Source of the DNA: Mycolicibacterium agri
GTDB lineage: Bacteria; Actinomycetota; Actinomycetes; Mycobacteriales; Mycobacteriaceae
DNA: 64,000 nucleotides
Direction: 5' to 3'
NCBI RefSeq assembly: GCF_002553505.1
Contig: NZ_PDCP01000028.1
Coordinates: 17,684-81,683 of the forward strand
Position 1 is the stretch's first letter. Each line of letters opens with the position of its first letter. Shown here one piece after another: positions 44,365-53,404 of the stretch. The translations under genes were made by a program, and so were the position numbers. The notes beneath the pieces were generated by a model that was not told the origin of the DNA, did not search any database, and was given only the letters and a program-made list of their open reading frames with translations.

Positions 44365-45506
44365 CGAGACAGATGAGCTACGACGTCATCGTCATCGGCC
44401 TCGGCGGAATGGGAAGCGCCGCAGCGTATCACCTCGTCGCACGTGGGCAGCGTGTGCTCGGTTTGGAGAAGTTCGGCCCGGCGCACGACAGGGGATCCAG
44501 CCACGGCGGGTCGCGCATCATCCGGCAGTCCTACTTCGAGGACCCGGCCTACGTGCCGCTGCTGCTGCGCGCCTACGAGCTGTGGGACAAGCTCGCCACC
44601 GACACCGGCCGCGAGGTGTACCGCTTGACAGGTGGCTTGTTCATGGGTCCGCCGGACAGCGTGACGGTCGCGGGCAGCCAGCGGGCCAGCCGCGAATGGG
44701 ATCTGCCGCACGAGATGCTCGATGCGGCCGAGATCCGGCGCCGTTTCCCGACTTTCACCCCGTATCCCGGCGACGTCGCGCTCTACGAGTCAAAGGCGGG
44801 GTTCGCCCGGCCGGAGATGACCGTGCAGGCCCACATCGACCTGGCCGAATCGGCCGGTGCCGAACTGCATTTCGGTGAGCCCCTGCACGGCTGGGACGAC
44901 ACCTCGGGCGGTGTCGCGGTCACCACAGAGCGCGGCACCTACACGGCGGGCCACCTCGTCATCTGCCCCGGCGCGTGGGCACCGCAGCTGCTCGCCGACT
45001 TCGGCATCCCGATCACCATCGAGCGGCAGGTGCTGTACTGGTTCGATCCGGTCGGCGGCACAGGGTCTTTCGTGGACCACCCGATCTTCATCCACGAGGA
45101 CGTCGAGGGCGCGCAAGCCTACGGATTCCCCGCGATCGACGGGCCAGGCGGCGGCGTGAAGGTCGCGTTCTTCCGCAAGGGAATCGTCTGCACGCCGGAA
45201 ACGATCGACCGCACCGTGAGCGAGCAGGAGATCGTCGAAATGCGTGATCGGGTCGCCGCGCTGTTGCCCGCGCTGGCCGGCGATTGTGTGCACACCGCGA
45301 CGTGCATGTACTCCAACACGCCCGATCAGCATTTCGTCATCGCACGTCACCCGGACGCCGACCGCATTACCGTGGCCTGCGGCTTCTCCGGACACGGCTT
45401 CAAATTCGTCCCCGTCGTCGGGGAGATCCTGGCCGATCTCGCCATCGACGGTGCGACCGGCCATCCCATCTCGTTGTTCGACCCTGGGCGGCTGGTGACC
45501 ACATGA
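44361..45506 (+). CDS. Monomeric sarcosine oxidase/N-methyltryptophan oxidase-like flavoenzyme
   Basis: A 381-residue member of the MSOX/SolA group: FAD motif VIGLGGMGSAAAYHL, the GSSHGGSRIIRQSYFEDPAYVPL block that binds FAD, and C315 in TATCMYSNTPDQHF, equivalent to the cysteine that covalently holds FAD in monomeric sarcosine oxidase. It would oxidise sarcosine to glycine, formaldehyde and H2O2. GTG at 44361 overlaps the previous stop (GTGA), and its own stop overlaps the next ATG, so the first three genes are translationally coupled. Confidence 0.9.
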   Translation: MTRQMSYDVIVIGLGGMGSAAAYHLVARGQRVLGLEKFGPAHDRGSSHGGSRIIRQSYFEDPAYVPLLLRAYELWDKLATDTGREVYRLTGGLFMGPPDSVTVAGSQRASREWDLPHEMLDAAEIRRRFPTFTPYPGDVALYESKAGFARPEMTVQAHIDLAESAGAELHFGEPLHGWDDTSGGVAVTTERGTYTAGHLVICPGAWAPQLLADFGIPITIERQVLYWFDPVGGTGSFVDHPIFIHEDVEGAQAYGFPAIDGPGGGVKVAFFRKGIVCTPETIDRTVSEQEIVEMRDRVAALLPALAGDCVHTATCMYSNTPDQHFVIARHPDADRITVACGFSGHGFKFVPVVGEILADLAIDGATGHPISLFDPGRLVTT

Positions 45507-46642
45507 GCTCTCCGACCATGCAGCCACCACCGGCGCTCATCGCCACGCTGCCGGGCAACCACTACGTCAGCGACGCGGTCTTCGCCGCCGAACAGGAGCG
45601 CATCTTCGAAAGCACGTGGATCTGCGCGGTGCGTTCCTCGGAGCTGGCCGCGCCGGGCAAGTTCAAGAAGGTTCAGGTGGGTCGCGAGAGCGTGCTGCTG
45701 GTGCGCGGCCGCGACGGGTTGCTGCGGGCGTTCTTGAACGTCTGCCGACACCGCGGCGCGCAGCTGTGCACCGAGCCCGAGGGCCAGGTCAGGCGCAACC
45801 TGCGCTGCCCGTATCACTCCTGGACCTACGCGCTGGACGGCAAGCTGGTGGCCGCACCCAACATCGGGTCGCTGACCGACGAAACCGGTGCGGGCATCGA
45901 CCGCTACCGCTACGGGCTGATCCCCGTCGCGCTGACCGAATGGCTCGGCTACGCCTGGGTGTGTCTGTCGGACACCCCGCCGCCGTTCGACGACGTCGTC
46001 GCCGAAACCACCCGCACGCTCGGTGATCCCGACACCATCAACCGGTACGGGATCGGCGGCCTCGACGTCGGCCATCGCGAGGTCTACGACGTGGCCGCCA
46101 ACTGGAAGCTGATCGTCGAGAACTTCATGGAGTGCTACCACTGCTCGTCGATCCATCCGGAACTCGTCGGGGTGCTGCCCGAATTCGCCAAGGGCGTCGC
46201 CGCACAGGCAAACACCGGCCGGGGTGCCGAATTCGGGCCCGGCGTAGCGGGATTCACCGTGGACGGCGCGGCTGGCTTCGACCGCCTGCCGGGCATCACC
46301 GACGAACAGGACCGCCGCTACTACGCGATCACCGTCAAGCCGACGGTGTTCATCAATCTGGTGCCCGACCACATCATCTTCCACCGCATGTACCCGATGT
46401 CGCCGTCGCGGACCATCGTCGAATGCGACTGGCTCTACACCGCAGACGTGGTCGCCGCAGGGCGAGACGTGTCGCATTCGGTCGAGCTGTTCCACCGGGT
46501 CAACCAGCAGGACTTCGCGGCCTGCGAGCGAACCCAGCCCGCGATGTCGTCGCGTGCCTATCGCAACGGCGGTGTTCTCGTGCCCGTCGAACACCACATC
46601 GCGGAGTTCCACCAATGGGTAGTCTCCCGTCTCGGTGCGTGA
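45503..46642 (+). CDS. Rieske oxygenase alpha subunit, probable glycine betaine (or choline) monooxygenase
   Basis: A 379-residue Rieske non-heme iron oxygenase. The [2Fe-2S] ligands are C81-x-H83 and C102-xx-H105 (CRHRG and CPYHSW); the catalytic iron ligands include H213 and H218 in NFMECYHCSSIHPEL. This layout fits the GbcA/plant choline monooxygenase group. In this setting it most likely demethylates glycine betaine to dimethylglycine. A matching ferredoxin reductase (GbcB) is not encoded in the window, so a distant or shared reductase must serve. ATG overlaps the preceding stop at 45503-45506. Confidence 0.9.
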   Translation: MSSPTMQPPPALIATLPGNHYVSDAVFAAEQERIFESTWICAVRSSELAAPGKFKKVQVGRESVLLVRGRDGLLRAFLNVCRHRGAQLCTEPEGQVRRNLRCPYHSWTYALDGKLVAAPNIGSLTDETGAGIDRYRYGLIPVALTEWLGYAWVCLSDTPPPFDDVVAETTRTLGDPDTINRYGIGGLDVGHREVYDVAANWKLIVENFMECYHCSSIHPELVGVLPEFAKGVAAQANTGRGAEFGPGVAGFTVDGAAGFDRLPGITDEQDRRYYAITVKPTVFINLVPDHIIFHRMYPMSPSRTIVECDWLYTADVVAAGRDVSHSVELFHRVNQQDFAACERTQPAMSSRAYRNGGVLVPVEHHIAEFHQWVVSRLGA

Positions 46643-46694
46643 TGTCGTCTGGGGCGCTTGACGGCGCCTAGGCTGCTGCCGTGAAAGGGGGCTC

Positions 46695-48185
46695 ATGAAC
46701 GGTGAACCCGACCTCTGGATCGGCGGCCAGTGGCGGCATGCATCGGACGGTGGAACTCGCGAGATCATCAACCCGGCCGACGGGAGCGTCGTCGCCGTCG
46801 TGGACGAGGCCACCCCGGACGACGCCCGCGACGCCGTCGCCGCCGCGTGCCGAGCGTTCGACGACGGCGCATGGCCTTCCACACCGGTCACCGAGCGCGC
46901 CGCGCTGCTCGACCGTGTCGCCGATCTGCTTGAGCGCGACAAGGAGTTGCTGGCCGAGCTGGAGACCCGAGACACCGGCAAGACACTGGCCGAGAGTCGT
47001 ATTGACATCGACGACGTGACGGCGGTTTTCCGCTAATACTCGCGGCTCGTTGGCGTTCAATCCGATCGGCTCGTCGACGTCGGGGACGCCGCCGTCGTCA
47101 GCCGCGTCGTGCGCGAACCCATCGGGGTGTGCGTGCTGATCGCGCCGTGGAACTATCCGCTGCTGCAGATGTCGTGGAAGGTCGCTCCGGCATTGGCCGC
47201 CGGCTGCACCATGGTCGCCAAGCCGAGCGAAGTCACCCCGCTCACCACGATCGCCTTCACCCGCCTGCTCGAAGAGGCCGGCGTACCCGCATCGGTGGTC
47301 AACCTCGTGCAGGGCAGCGGCGCGACGCTCGGGCCTGCACTGACCGACACGCCCGACGTGGACTTCATCTCATTCACCGGCGGGGTGGCCACCGGGCGCA
47401 CCATTTCCCGGGTGGCGGCCGAACACGTCACCAAGGTGGCGCTCGAACTCGGCGGCAAGAACCCGCACATCGTCTTCGCCGATATCGGCCGCAGCGACGC
47501 CTGGAACGACGCCGTCGACCACGTGCTGACCGGCGTGTTCCTCCACTCCGGGCAGGTCTGCTCGGCCGGCACTCGGCTGATCGTCGAGGAGTCCATCGCC
47601 GACGACTTCGTCGCCGACCTTGCTCGTCGCGCCGAGAAGATCCGCGTCGGCGACGGCATGGATCCCACCACCGAAACAGGACCGCTTGTCTCCGAACAAC
47701 ACCTCGCAAAGGTCGAATCCTATGTGCAGCTGGGTATTTCGGAAGGCGCCAAGCTGGTGACCGGCGGGACACGGCCCGGCGACCCGGCCTTGGCCAAGGG
47801 CAGCTTCTTCCTGCCCACCATCTTCGACCGGTGCGATCGATCGATGCGGATCGTGCAAGAGGAAACATTCGGCCCGATCCTGACAGTGGAGCGGTTCACC
47901 ACCGAGGCGCAAGCGATCGCACTCGGCAACGACACGAGGTACGGTCTCGCGGCGGGCGTTCGGACCTCCGATCCGGCGCGGGGCGAGCGTGTGGCGCGGG
48001 CGCTACGGCACGGTACGGTGTGGCTCAACGATTTCGGCTACTACACCGCGGCGGCGGAGTGGGGCGGATTCGGGCAATCCGGCAACGGCCGCGAGCTCGG
48101 CCCGACCGGGCTGGCGGAATATCAAGAGATCAAACACATCTGGCACAACACCGCGCCGCAGGCGGCCGGCTGGTTCAAGGGCTAG
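46695..48185 (+). pseudogene. Betaine aldehyde dehydrogenase-like gene interrupted by an in-frame TAA
   Basis: The frame starting at 46695 encodes an aldehyde dehydrogenase of about 496 residues, but a TAA at 47034-47036 stops it after 113 codons. Reading through, the sequence continues without frame change: DDVTAVFR, stop, YSRLVGVQSDRLVDVG. Homologues usually have a tyrosine here, and TAC to TAA is one base. The rest is intact: WNYPLLQMSWKVAPALAAGC, the glutamate in LELGGKNPH, and the catalytic cysteine in GQVCSAGTR. It would oxidise betaine aldehyde to glycine betaine. An internal GTG at 47109 could give only a truncated enzyme lacking part of the NAD domain. Confidence 0.88.
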
Positions 48186-48196
48186 AAGGGACGACA

Positions 48197-48217
48197 ATGG
48201 CCATCGAGCAGACCTGA
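48197..48217 (+). other. Six-codon mini-ORF ahead of the GMC oxidase gene
   Basis: ATGGCCATCGAGCAGACCTGA, preceded by GAAGGGACGAC, encodes MAIEQT and ends one base before the GMC oxidase ATG at 48219. It could couple translation to the next gene or be the start of a lost gene. There is no amino-acid bias suggesting attenuation. Confidence 0.35.
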
Positions 48218-48218
48218 C

Positions 48219-49742
48219 ATGAGCGACACCGGAACTTTCGACTATGTCATCGCCGGCGGCGGTACCGCCGGTTGTGTGCTGGCGGCCCGGCTGTCGGAGG
48301 ACAGAGACGTCACGGTGTGCCTCCTCGAGGCCGGGCCGTCCGACGTCGGCGACGACAACATCCTGGTGCTGTCGGAGTGGATGCACCTGCTGGACTCCGG
48401 CTACGACTGGGACTATCCGGTCGAACCGCAGGAGCGGGGCAACTCCTTCATGCGCCACGCCCGGGGAAAGGTATTGGGCGGCTGCTCATCACACAACTCG
48501 TGTATCGCGTTCCTGCCGCCAGCGGAGTGCCTCGACGAGTGGGTGACCATGGGCGCCGTCGGCTGGAGCGCAGCGGAGATCCTGCCGCTCACCGAGCGGG
48601 TCAAGCAGACTGTGGCGCTGCGCGACGTGCCGCCGAAAGACCCTTGCGGCACAGCGGTTCTCGAGGCGGCGGCGATGGTCGGCATGCCGACGGTGGCGTT
48701 CAACCGCGGCGAGACCGTCCGCAACGGCGCCGGCTGGTTCCAGATCAACGCCGATGAAGGTGGCATCAGGATGTCCAGTTCGCGCGCATACCTGCACCCG
48801 ATTCTGGAAGCCAGACCCAATCTCGACGTGCGGACCGGATGCTGGGTGGCCGAAATCCTGTTCGACGACGCCCTTGCCGCCACCGGGGTCCGCTACCAGC
48901 GACCCGACCTCACCGGCTACGACACGGTGTCTGCGCGCCGCGAGGTCATCGTCACCGCCGGCGCGATCGACACCCCGAAATTGCTGATGCTCTCCGGGAT
49001 CGGGCCGAGCGTGCATCTGCGCGAGATCGGCATCGACGTGCGCGTCGACTCACCCGGCGTCGGTTCGAATCTCGACGACCATGTCGAGGGGCTGGTGTTC
49101 TGGGAGGCGGCCCAGCCGATGGTGACGACGTCGACGCAGTGGTGGGAGATCGGCCTGTTCACCACCGTCGACGACGGCTGCACGCAGCCGGACCTGATGA
49201 TGCACTACGGCAGCGTGCCGTTCGACATGAACACATTGCGCCGCGGTTATCCGACGACCGACAACGGATTCTGTTTGACGCCCAACGTGACTCAGGGCAG
49301 GTCGAGGGGCACCGTGCGGCTGCGCAGCCGCGACTTCCGCGATCGTCCCCGCGTCGACCCCCGCTATTTCACAGACCCGGAGGGCTACGACGACCGCATC
49401 ATGCTGGCGGGTGTGCGCCTGGCCCGCACGATCGCCGAGCAGCCGCCGCTCGCGCCGTGGGTGGCCCGCGAACTCGCGCCGGGTCCGGACGCGACCACCG
49501 ACGACGAACTGCTCGACTACATCCATCAATGCCACAACACCGTGTATCACCCCGCGGCCACCGTGCGGATGGGATCGCTCAGCGACCCGATGGCGGTGCT
49601 CGATCCCCAGTTGCGGGTCAAGGGCACGTCCCGGCTGCGGGTCGTGGACGCGTCCGCGATGCCGAAACTGCCCGCGGTGAACCCGAACATCACGGTGATG
49701 ACGATGGCGGAGAAGTGTGCCGACCTCATCCGCAACACCTGA
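48219..49742 (+). CDS. GMC family oxidoreductase, probable choline dehydrogenase/oxidase
   Basis: A 507-residue glucose-methanol-choline oxidoreductase: N-terminal ADP-binding motif YVIAGGGTAGCVLAARLSE, the ARGKVLGGCSSHNSCIAF flavin loop, and the C-terminal active-site histidine and asparagine in CHNTVYHPAATVRMG and PAVNPNITVM. In a betaine cluster the natural substrate is choline, giving betaine aldehyde. ATG at 48219 one base after the mini-ORF. Other GMC substrates (alcohols) cannot be excluded from sequence alone. Confidence 0.87.
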   Translation: MSDTGTFDYVIAGGGTAGCVLAARLSEDRDVTVCLLEAGPSDVGDDNILVLSEWMHLLDSGYDWDYPVEPQERGNSFMRHARGKVLGGCSSHNSCIAFLPPAECLDEWVTMGAVGWSAAEILPLTERVKQTVALRDVPPKDPCGTAVLEAAAMVGMPTVAFNRGETVRNGAGWFQINADEGGIRMSSSRAYLHPILEARPNLDVRTGCWVAEILFDDALAATGVRYQRPDLTGYDTVSARREVIVTAGAIDTPKLLMLSGIGPSVHLREIGIDVRVDSPGVGSNLDDHVEGLVFWEAAQPMVTTSTQWWEIGLFTTVDDGCTQPDLMMHYGSVPFDMNTLRRGYPTTDNGFCLTPNVTQGRSRGTVRLRSRDFRDRPRVDPRYFTDPEGYDDRIMLAGVRLARTIAEQPPLAPWVARELAPGPDATTDDELLDYIHQCHNTVYHPAATVRMGSLSDPMAVLDPQLRVKGTSRLRVVDASAMPKLPAVNPNITVMTMAEKCADLIRNT

Positions 49743-49828
49743 CCTAGCCGGTCTGGAATCGTTTGGAATCCGTCCTCGGCGACGGGGGCCTCAGCACTAC
49801 GATCCCGCCCCGATAGGCTGGGCTAATC

Positions 49829-50611
49829 ATGGGGGCCGCTGAACAGAGGACCAACGCGACCGTCCAGTCCGTCGACCGCGCGTTACAGGTGCTGGAAATT
49901 TTGGCCGACCTAGGCCAGGCGGGGGCCACGGAAATCGCCTCTGAGCTGGGAGTTCACAAGTCCACCGTGTCCCGGTTGATCGCGGTGCTGGCGGCGCGCG
50001 GCTTCGTCGAGGAGGCATCCGAACGCGGCAAGTACCGGCTCGGATTCGCCATCGCCCGGTTGGCGCGGGCCGGCAGCAGCCACCTCGACCTGGTCAAGCT
50101 CAGCCAGGACGTGTGCGACAGCCTGGCCCCCGACGTCGGGGAGACCACCAACCTGGCGATCCTCGACGATGACCGCATCGTCAACATCGTCGAGGCGATC
50201 GGTCCCGAACAGATCACGCTGCGCACCTGGGTCGGTCAGAGCTGTCCCGCGCATGCGACGTCGAGCGGCAAGGTGCTGCTCGCCGACCTGGAACCCGACG
50301 AGCTTCGCGAACGGCTCAACGCCGAGCTGGAGTCGTTCACCGACAACACCGTCGTGACGCTCGCCGACCTCGAACGCGAGCTTGCCGCCGTGCGCGAGCG
50401 TGGCTGGGCCAGCGTCACCGAAGAACTCGAAGTCGGCCTGAACGCGGTGTCGGCTCCGGTGTACGACGCGAACTCGAAAGTGATTGCTGCGCTAAGTGTT
50501 TCAGGACCGGCATATCGGCTGAGCCCGGACCGGTTCTCCGACGTCGCCAAGCAGACGATGGCGGCCGCCGAGGTGATCAGCCGGCGCCTTGGCTGGGCGG
50601 AGCGGAGCTGA
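49829..50611 (+). CDS. IclR family transcriptional regulator
   Basis: A 260-residue IclR regulator. The winged helix (about 12-75) contains VQSVDRALQVLEILADLGQAGATEIASELGVHKSTVSRLIAVLAARGFVEEA; the effector domain (about 85-255) has CPAHATSSGKVLLADLEPDEL and LNAVSAPVYDANSKVIAALSVSGPAYRL. It follows the GMC gene by 86 bp in the same direction and is the obvious controller of the betaine operon, where two tandem palindromes lie at 41865-41900. Its 3' end overlaps thiC by 35 bp tail to tail. Confidence 0.92.
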   Translation: MGAAEQRTNATVQSVDRALQVLEILADLGQAGATEIASELGVHKSTVSRLIAVLAARGFVEEASERGKYRLGFAIARLARAGSSHLDLVKLSQDVCDSLAPDVGETTNLAILDDDRIVNIVEAIGPEQITLRTWVGQSCPAHATSSGKVLLADLEPDELRERLNAELESFTDNTVVTLADLERELAAVRERGWASVTEELEVGLNAVSAPVYDANSKVIAALSVSGPAYRLSPDRFSDVAKQTMAAAEVISRRLGWAERS

Positions 50612-52169
50612 CCAGCGGGACGTACACCCTGTTCCCGTGCTCGGCGAACTCCCGTGATTTTTGGGCCATCGCTTCCTGCACGTCGTGACTGATGCGCATG
50701 GAGCAGAACTTAGGACCGCACATCGAGCAGAAGTGCGCGGTCTTGGCCGGTGCCGCGGGCAGGGTTTCGTCGTGAAAGTCCCTGGCGGTGTCGGGGTCGA
50801 GGGAGAGGTTGAACTGGTCTTCCCACCGAAACTCGAAGCGCGCCTTCGAAAGTGCATCATCGCGGGCCTGAGCGTTGGGATGACCCTTGGCGATGTCGGC
50901 GGCATGGGCGGCGATCTTGTAGGCGATGACACCGTCCTTGACGTCTTTGCGGTTGGGTAGCCCGAGGTGTTCCTTCGGCGTGACATAGCACAGCATCGCG
51001 GTGCCTGCCTGGGCGATCATCGCGGCGCCGATCGCCGAGGTGATGTGGTCGTAGGCCGGGGCGATGTCGGTGGTCAGCGGCCCCAGCGTGTAGAACGGGG
51101 CTTCGTCGCACAACTCCTCTTGCAGCCGCACGTTCTCGGCGATTTTGTGCATCGGCACGTGGCCGGGCCCTTCGATCATGACCTGCACACCGTGGGTTCT
51201 CGCCACGGTGGTGAGCTCGCCGAGGGTGGCCAGTTCGGCGAATTGGGCGGCGTCGTTGGCGTCAGCGATCGAGCCGGGACGCAGGCCGTCGCCGAGGGAG
51301 AACGTGACGTCGTAGCGGGCCAGGATGTCGCAGAGATCGTCAAAGTTGGTGTACAGGAACGACTCCGTGTGATGGGCCAGCATCCAGGCGGCCATGATCG
51401 AGCCGCCGCGTGACACGATGCCGGTGACCCGGTCAACGGTGAGCGGGATGTGGCGCAGCAACACGCCGGCGTGCACGGTCATGTAGTCCACGCCCTGCTC
51501 GCATTGCTCGATCACGGTGTCGCGGTACACCTCCCACGTCAGCTTGACGGGGTCGCCGTTGACCTTCTCCAAGGCTTGGTAGATCGGGACGGTGCCGACA
51601 GGAACGGGGGAGTTGCGCAGGATCCACTCCCGCGTCATGTGGATGTCGCGGCCGGTGGACAGGTCCATGATGGTGTCGGCCCCCCAGCGGGTAGCCCACA
51701 CCATTTTGTCGACCTCTTCGGCGATTGACGAGCTGACGGCCGAATTACCGATATTGGCATTGACTTTCACCGCGAACGCCTTGCCGATGATCATCGGCTC
51801 GGCCTCGGGATGATTGTGGTTGGCGGGGATCACCGCCCGGCCGCGGGCCACTTCGTCGCGAACCAACTCCGGCGCGACACCCTCGCGCTGCGCGATGAAC
51901 GCCATCTCGGCCGTGATCTCACCGGCCCTGGCCCGCTGCAACTGAGTTCCCCGGTCGCGGACCACAGGCCGACGCCCGAGACCGGCTTCAAGGTCGATCG
52001 TCGCGTTCGGGTCCGTGTACGGACCCGACGTGTCATACAGATCGACGTGCTCACCGTTGGTCAGATGGACACGGCGGAAGGGCACCCCGTCGCGATACAC
52101 CTTCGTGCTGCCCGCGATCGGGCCAATTGTCACCGACGCAGCCGTGATGACATCGGAATTTTGCGACAT
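50577..52169 (-). CDS. thiC: Phosphomethylpyrimidine synthase ThiC
   Basis: ThiC is a radical-SAM enzyme that rearranges aminoimidazole ribotide to HMP phosphate for thiamine. The 530-residue protein has the barrel with NHNHPEAEPMIIGKAFAVKVNANIGNSA, GADTIMDLSTG and IEGPGHVPMHKIAENV, and the C-terminal CxxCxxxxC cluster motif (CSMCGPKFC). ATG at 52169. A TPP riboswitch fills the leader, ending about 15 nt before the start codon with the GAGAGGAAC ribosome site at its edge, so translation is probably blocked when TPP is high. Confidence 0.98.
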   Translation of the reverse strand: MSQNSDVITAASVTIGPIAGSTKVYRDGVPFRRVHLTNGEHVDLYDTSGPYTDPNATIDLEAGLGRRPVVRDRGTQLQRARAGEITAEMAFIAQREGVAPELVRDEVARGRAVIPANHNHPEAEPMIIGKAFAVKVNANIGNSAVSSSIAEEVDKMVWATRWGADTIMDLSTGRDIHMTREWILRNSPVPVGTVPIYQALEKVNGDPVKLTWEVYRDTVIEQCEQGVDYMTVHAGVLLRHIPLTVDRVTGIVSRGGSIMAAWMLAHHTESFLYTNFDDLCDILARYDVTFSLGDGLRPGSIADANDAAQFAELATLGELTTVARTHGVQVMIEGPGHVPMHKIAENVRLQEELCDEAPFYTLGPLTTDIAPAYDHITSAIGAAMIAQAGTAMLCYVTPKEHLGLPNRKDVKDGVIAYKIAAHAADIAKGHPNAQARDDALSKARFEFRWEDQFNLSLDPDTARDFHDETLPAAPAKTAHFCSMCGPKFCSMRISHDVQEAMAQKSREFAEHGNRVYVPLVSSAPPSQGAG

Positions 52170-52183
52170 GCTAAAACGTTCCT

Positions 52184-52266
52184 CTCCCTACGCCGGCATT
52201 ACCCGGACAGGTTCATACGGTCGACGGGCCTACCCGTCCTCTCAGCACGAATGTGTGCTCCCGTGG
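52184..52266 (-). promoter_or_regulatory. TPP (THI-box) riboswitch
   Basis: On the minus strand the leader reads CACGGGAGCAC, then GTGCTGAGAGGACGGGTAGG, then ATGAACCTGTCCGGGTAATG and CCGGCGTAGGGAG. These are the P3 side with CTGAGA, and the P4/P5 side with GAACCTG...GGGTAATGCCGGCG of the TPP aptamer. It lies directly before thiC, its usual target. Confidence 0.95.
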
Positions 52267-52508
52267 TGCTTTTCGGCCCTGACGTTGTTCGGGCCTCGCC
52301 GCGAACGCGGCGAATGTAGTAGGTGAATCCTTTCGTTCGAGTCGTGGTGTCAGGCGCTGACCCGATGAGCGGGCGCGCGATTGCGAACACTACACGCCGC
52401 TGGGCGCATTCGGAAAGAGCCGGGCGACAGCAGTGTTGGAGGCCCTTCACCGAAGTCCGTTGCGGCGTAACGCAAGCGTCGGCAAACACGGCGGGCGTTG
52501 CTGCGTCG

Positions 52509-53384
52509 TCAAGGCCTATGCAAGCGATCGCGAATGAGGTCGGCGAACTCCTGCGGGCACTCCAGCGGCGTGAAATGCCCGGCGCCGTCCACGAGATGGG
52601 GCGTGGCGTCGACGAAGTAGTCGTCCAGCCGGTCGGCCCACTCGCGGGGGAACAGCGGATCAAATTGGGGGAGAAGCACATCCGTCGAGGCGTGCACCTT
52701 GATGGCGCGGTCGGGCGGGGGCTCGGTGAGCGACTGCTCGACCATGCCCGCGCCGGCCCGGTACCAGGCGATGGACGCGGTGAACGCGCCAGGCAGCCCG
52801 TAGTCGGACGCCAGCCGTTCCAGATCATCGTCGGCCAACTCGAAATTCGGGCCCGACCAGTGGCTCCAGAAATGGCGCAGATAGTCGCGCACGACGTCGA
52901 GGTTGCCGTCGATGAGCTGGTCGGCGAGCGGAAGCTGATGGAAGGCCTGGTACCAGAACTCGCGCTGCGCCTGCGGCGACAACACGCGGTCGCCCACCCC
53001 GGGCAGCGGCGGTGACAGCACCAGCGCCTTGGCCAGGTCCGGGTACATCCGTCCGATGCTCTGCGCGACGCGGCTGCCGACGTCGTAGCCGGCCAGCACC
53101 ACATCGGTCAGCCGCAGTTCGTTGATCAGTCCGACAACGCTGCCGGCCTGCGCGCTGGCGCTGTAGAAGTGCCGCACATCGACCGCGTGCTTGTCGGATC
53201 CGCCGAACCCGCGCAGGTCGGGCACGACGACATCGGCCTCGTCGGCCAGCAATGGGACCACCCGGCGAAAGTCGTGGCGGTTCCCCGGCCAGCCGTGCAG
53301 CAGCACCACCGCAGGTGCGCCGATCGTGCCGTGCCGGTCGAATGCCAGCCGGAATCCGTCGACCGGTGCGCTGCGGGACGACAT
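52509..53384 (-). CDS. Alpha/beta hydrolase, epoxide hydrolase/haloalkane dehalogenase-like
   Basis: A 291-residue alpha/beta hydrolase with the oxyanion motif HGWPGNRHDF and a nucleophile elbow that reads AGYDVGSRVA, an aspartate (near residue 99) rather than serine. This is the pattern of epoxide hydrolases and haloalkane dehalogenases. The HGWPG motif and cap length favour epoxide hydrolase. The catalytic His is in DGAGHFTPLE near the C-terminus. ATG at 53384. It stands on the minus strand between the DUF1023 gene and the thiC leader; about 240 bp separate its stop from the riboswitch. Confidence 0.85.
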   Translation of the reverse strand: MSSRSAPVDGFRLAFDRHGTIGAPAVVLLHGWPGNRHDFRRVVPLLADEADVVVPDLRGFGGSDKHAVDVRHFYSASAQAGSVVGLINELRLTDVVLAGYDVGSRVAQSIGRMYPDLAKALVLSPPLPGVGDRVLSPQAQREFWYQAFHQLPLADQLIDGNLDVVRDYLRHFWSHWSGPNFELADDDLERLASDYGLPGAFTASIAWYRAGAGMVEQSLTEPPPDRAIKVHASTDVLLPQFDPLFPREWADRLDDYFVDATPHLVDGAGHFTPLECPQEFADLIRDRLHRP

Positions 53385-53404
53385 TCGTTAAATCTTGCCA
53401 ACGC

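Noticed and set aside
45347..47008. 553-codon frame antisense to the Rieske oxygenase and aldehyde dehydrogenase
   Set aside because: Shadow of well-supported genes, no recognisable domain.
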